Assembly: GCA_001800945.1 (NCBI GenBank)
Contig: MGWJ01000172.1
Location: 1 to 16,032, forward strand
Origin: Flavobacteria bacterium RIFCSPLOWO2_12_FULL_31_7
Lineage (GTDB): Bacteria > Bacteroidota > Bacteroidia > Flavobacteriales > Flavobacteriaceae
Direction: 5' to 3'
Length of the DNA stretch: 16,032 bases
A model generated the notes under the pieces. The model saw nothing but the letters and a program-made list of their open reading frames with translations. It was not told where the DNA came from and did not search any database. This document shows, one piece after another, positions 15,124 through 16,032 of this stretch. Both the position numbers and the translations under genes were made by a program. Each line of letters opens with the position of its first letter. Position 1 is the stretch's first letter.

Positions 15124-15858
15124 ATGTTTTCCTTTCTAAAATCAAAGCCAGCATTAACTTCTTTAATTCCTAATACTTATGTGGACATCCATTCCCATGT
15201 GTTACCGGGCATTGATGATGGTGCGAAAAACCTTAAAGACAGTCAATTCTTATTAGAATCGATGATAGGTTTTGGTTTTAAAAAATGTATCACTTCGCCG
15301 CATACGATGGCAAATGTGTACAACAACACCATAGAAACTATTAACAGTGCCAAAAAAACAGTAGAAAGTGAATTAACAGATTTGGCTCAAAAACTAGATT
15401 TAAAAGCAGCATCAGAATATTATATTGATGAAAATTTTATAGAAAATTTCAAATCGAACCCATTATTGACTTTGAAAGACAATTATGTATTAGTGGAAAT
15501 GTCGTTTTTAAATGCGCCAATACAATTGCACGAGTATTTATTTGAATTACAATTAGCAGGTTACCAACCCGTTTTGGCGCATCCAGAGCGTTATTCGTAT
15601 TACCATTCCAACTTCAAAGATTTTGAAAAGTTGAAAAAAATGGGGTTAAAATTTCAAATAAATTTATTATCGAATGTAGGCTATTACGGTTTAGACGTGG
15701 CATCAGCTGCAGACAAACTTTTAAAAGCTGGATTTATTGATTTCGTAGGTTCAGACATTCATCACAAACAACATATAGATTCTTTCAGTAGAAAACTAGT
15801 AATAAAAGAAATCAAAGCTTTAGAAACAGCCATAGAAAAGAATCAGTTTTTTTTGTAG
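15124..15858 (+). CDS. CpsB/YwqE-like PHP-domain protein-tyrosine phosphatase
   Basis: A cytoplasmic manganese-type phosphatase that in related systems dephosphorylates the polysaccharide-copolymerase tyrosine kinase (Wzc/CpsD type) and so modulates glycan assembly. The 244 residues match the CpsB family length. PHP metal ligands are visible: DIHSHVLPGIDDGA at 21-34 (H23, H25), TSPH at 57-60, SEYY around E98, AHPERY at 152-157 (H153) and GSDIHH at 209-214 (D211, H213). The start is supported by the ATG at 15124 following a TATCTTTG promoter element. It is the only plus-strand gene and diverges from the fucosyltransferase gene. No tyrosine kinase is in the window, so its partner would be elsewhere. 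It ends with TAG at 15856-15858. Confidence 0.9.
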   Translation: MFSFLKSKPALTSLIPNTYVDIHSHVLPGIDDGAKNLKDSQFLLESMIGFGFKKCITSPHTMANVYNNTIETINSAKKTVESELTDLAQKLDLKAASEYYIDENFIENFKSNPLLTLKDNYVLVEMSFLNAPIQLHEYLFELQLAGYQPVLAHPERYSYYHSNFKDFEKLKKMGLKFQINLLSNVGYYGLDVASAADKLLKAGFIDFVGSDIHHKQHIDSFSRKLVIKEIKALETAIEKNQFFL

Positions 15859-15885
15859 ATATATTAAAAAAACGAAACTCTTTTC

Positions 15886-15919
15886 CAATTGTCGGCGACT
15901 CCACTCAGGGTAACAATTG
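15886..15919. repeat. Inverted repeat (CAATTGT / ACAATTG) downstream of the cpsB-like gene
   Basis: A 7-nt stem, CAATTGT at 15886-15892 and ACAATTG at 15913-15919, encloses a 20-nt GC-richer loop containing GGCGACTCCACTCAGGG. It starts 27 nt after the stop codon. There is no T-tract behind it on the plus strand, so it is not a clear terminator. The loop resembles GACTCCGCTCAG-type dispersed intergenic repeats that I recall from flavobacterial genomes, which would make it a REP-like element; that link is from memory. Confidence 0.5.
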
Positions 15920-15956
15920 TACTAAATCAAATTAAAACACCACTTCATCACAAATC

Positions 15957-16032
15957 ACCCAAAACTCACAACCCAAAACTCACAACCCAAAACTCAAAAC
16001 TCACAACCCACAACCCACAACCCACAACCCAC
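15957..16032. repeat. AC-rich tandem repeat array running off the right edge
   Basis: Two exact copies of the 14-nt unit ACCCAAAACTCACA (15957-15970 and 15971-15984) are followed by a degenerate copy. Then come three exact copies of ACCCACA (16006-16026) and a partial fourth that reaches the window edge. The two units are related: the 7-mer looks like the 14-mer with AAACTCA deleted. The tract has no G on the plus strand. Its full extent is unknown because it continues beyond the window. Confidence 0.93.

Noticed and set aside
15957..16032. CRISPR-like array
   Set aside because: The units are 7 or 14 nt and contiguous, with no unique spacers, so this is a simple tandem repeat.

Overview
The window is one contiguous surface-polysaccharide (O-antigen or capsule type) biosynthesis and export locus. 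Several things point to Bacteroidota, most likely a Flavobacteriaceae member close to Flavobacterium: very AT-rich DNA, start codons without obvious Shine-Dalgarno sequences, promoters of the form TTTG-N19-TAnnTTTG, a CpsB-type PHP phosphatase beside the glycan genes, and low-complexity C-rich tandem arrays between genes. No plasmid, phage, IS or CRISPR signal was seen.

Layout. At the right end a plus-strand gene (15124-15858) encodes a CpsB/YwqE-like PHP-domain tyrosine phosphatase. Everything else is on the minus strand and is transcribed from about 14960 towards position 1. In transcription order: a GT11 alpha-1,2-fucosyltransferase with its own promoter; an ABC-2 permease (Wzm type) with its own promoter; an ABC ATPase with a C-terminal Wzt-type domain; then a tightly packed run of a GT2, an acyltransferase-3 O-acyltransferase, a GT4, two GT2s, a GT-B glycosyltransferase, an FkbM methyltransferase, two GT-A glycosyltransferases, neuA and neuB. 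A second GT11 starts 4 nt after neuB and runs off the left edge. From the GT2 at 11313 down to the left edge the spacings range from a 27-nt overhang-free gap or 45 nt at most to overlaps of 4 or 11 nt, so this looks like one long operon.

How the genes work together. NeuB condenses an N-acylhexosamine with phosphoenolpyruvate to give sialic acid (or a close relative), and NeuA activates it with CMP. Nine glycosyltransferases assemble the chain, two of them probably adding alpha-1,2-fucose. The acyltransferase and the FkbM methyltransferase decorate it. Wzm/Wzt exports the finished chain across the inner membrane. No Wzx flippase, Wzy polymerase, NeuC epimerase, GDP-fucose pathway or lipid-carrier initiating transferase lies in the window, so these must be elsewhere. 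The predicted product is an ABC-exported glycan carrying both a nonulosonic acid and fucose, two features also found on vertebrate glycans.

The intergenic regions hold simple-sequence arrays: (TTTTTAC)x8 between wzm and wzt, related TCTCCC-type arrays in two separate gaps, and an ACCCACA/ACCCAAAACTCACA array at the right edge. The locus is of a recognisable type. The less routine points are the paired fucosyltransferases at its two ends, the sialic acid genes without a recognisable sialyltransferase, a TTG-started glycosyltransferase, and the strand-biased repeat arrays.
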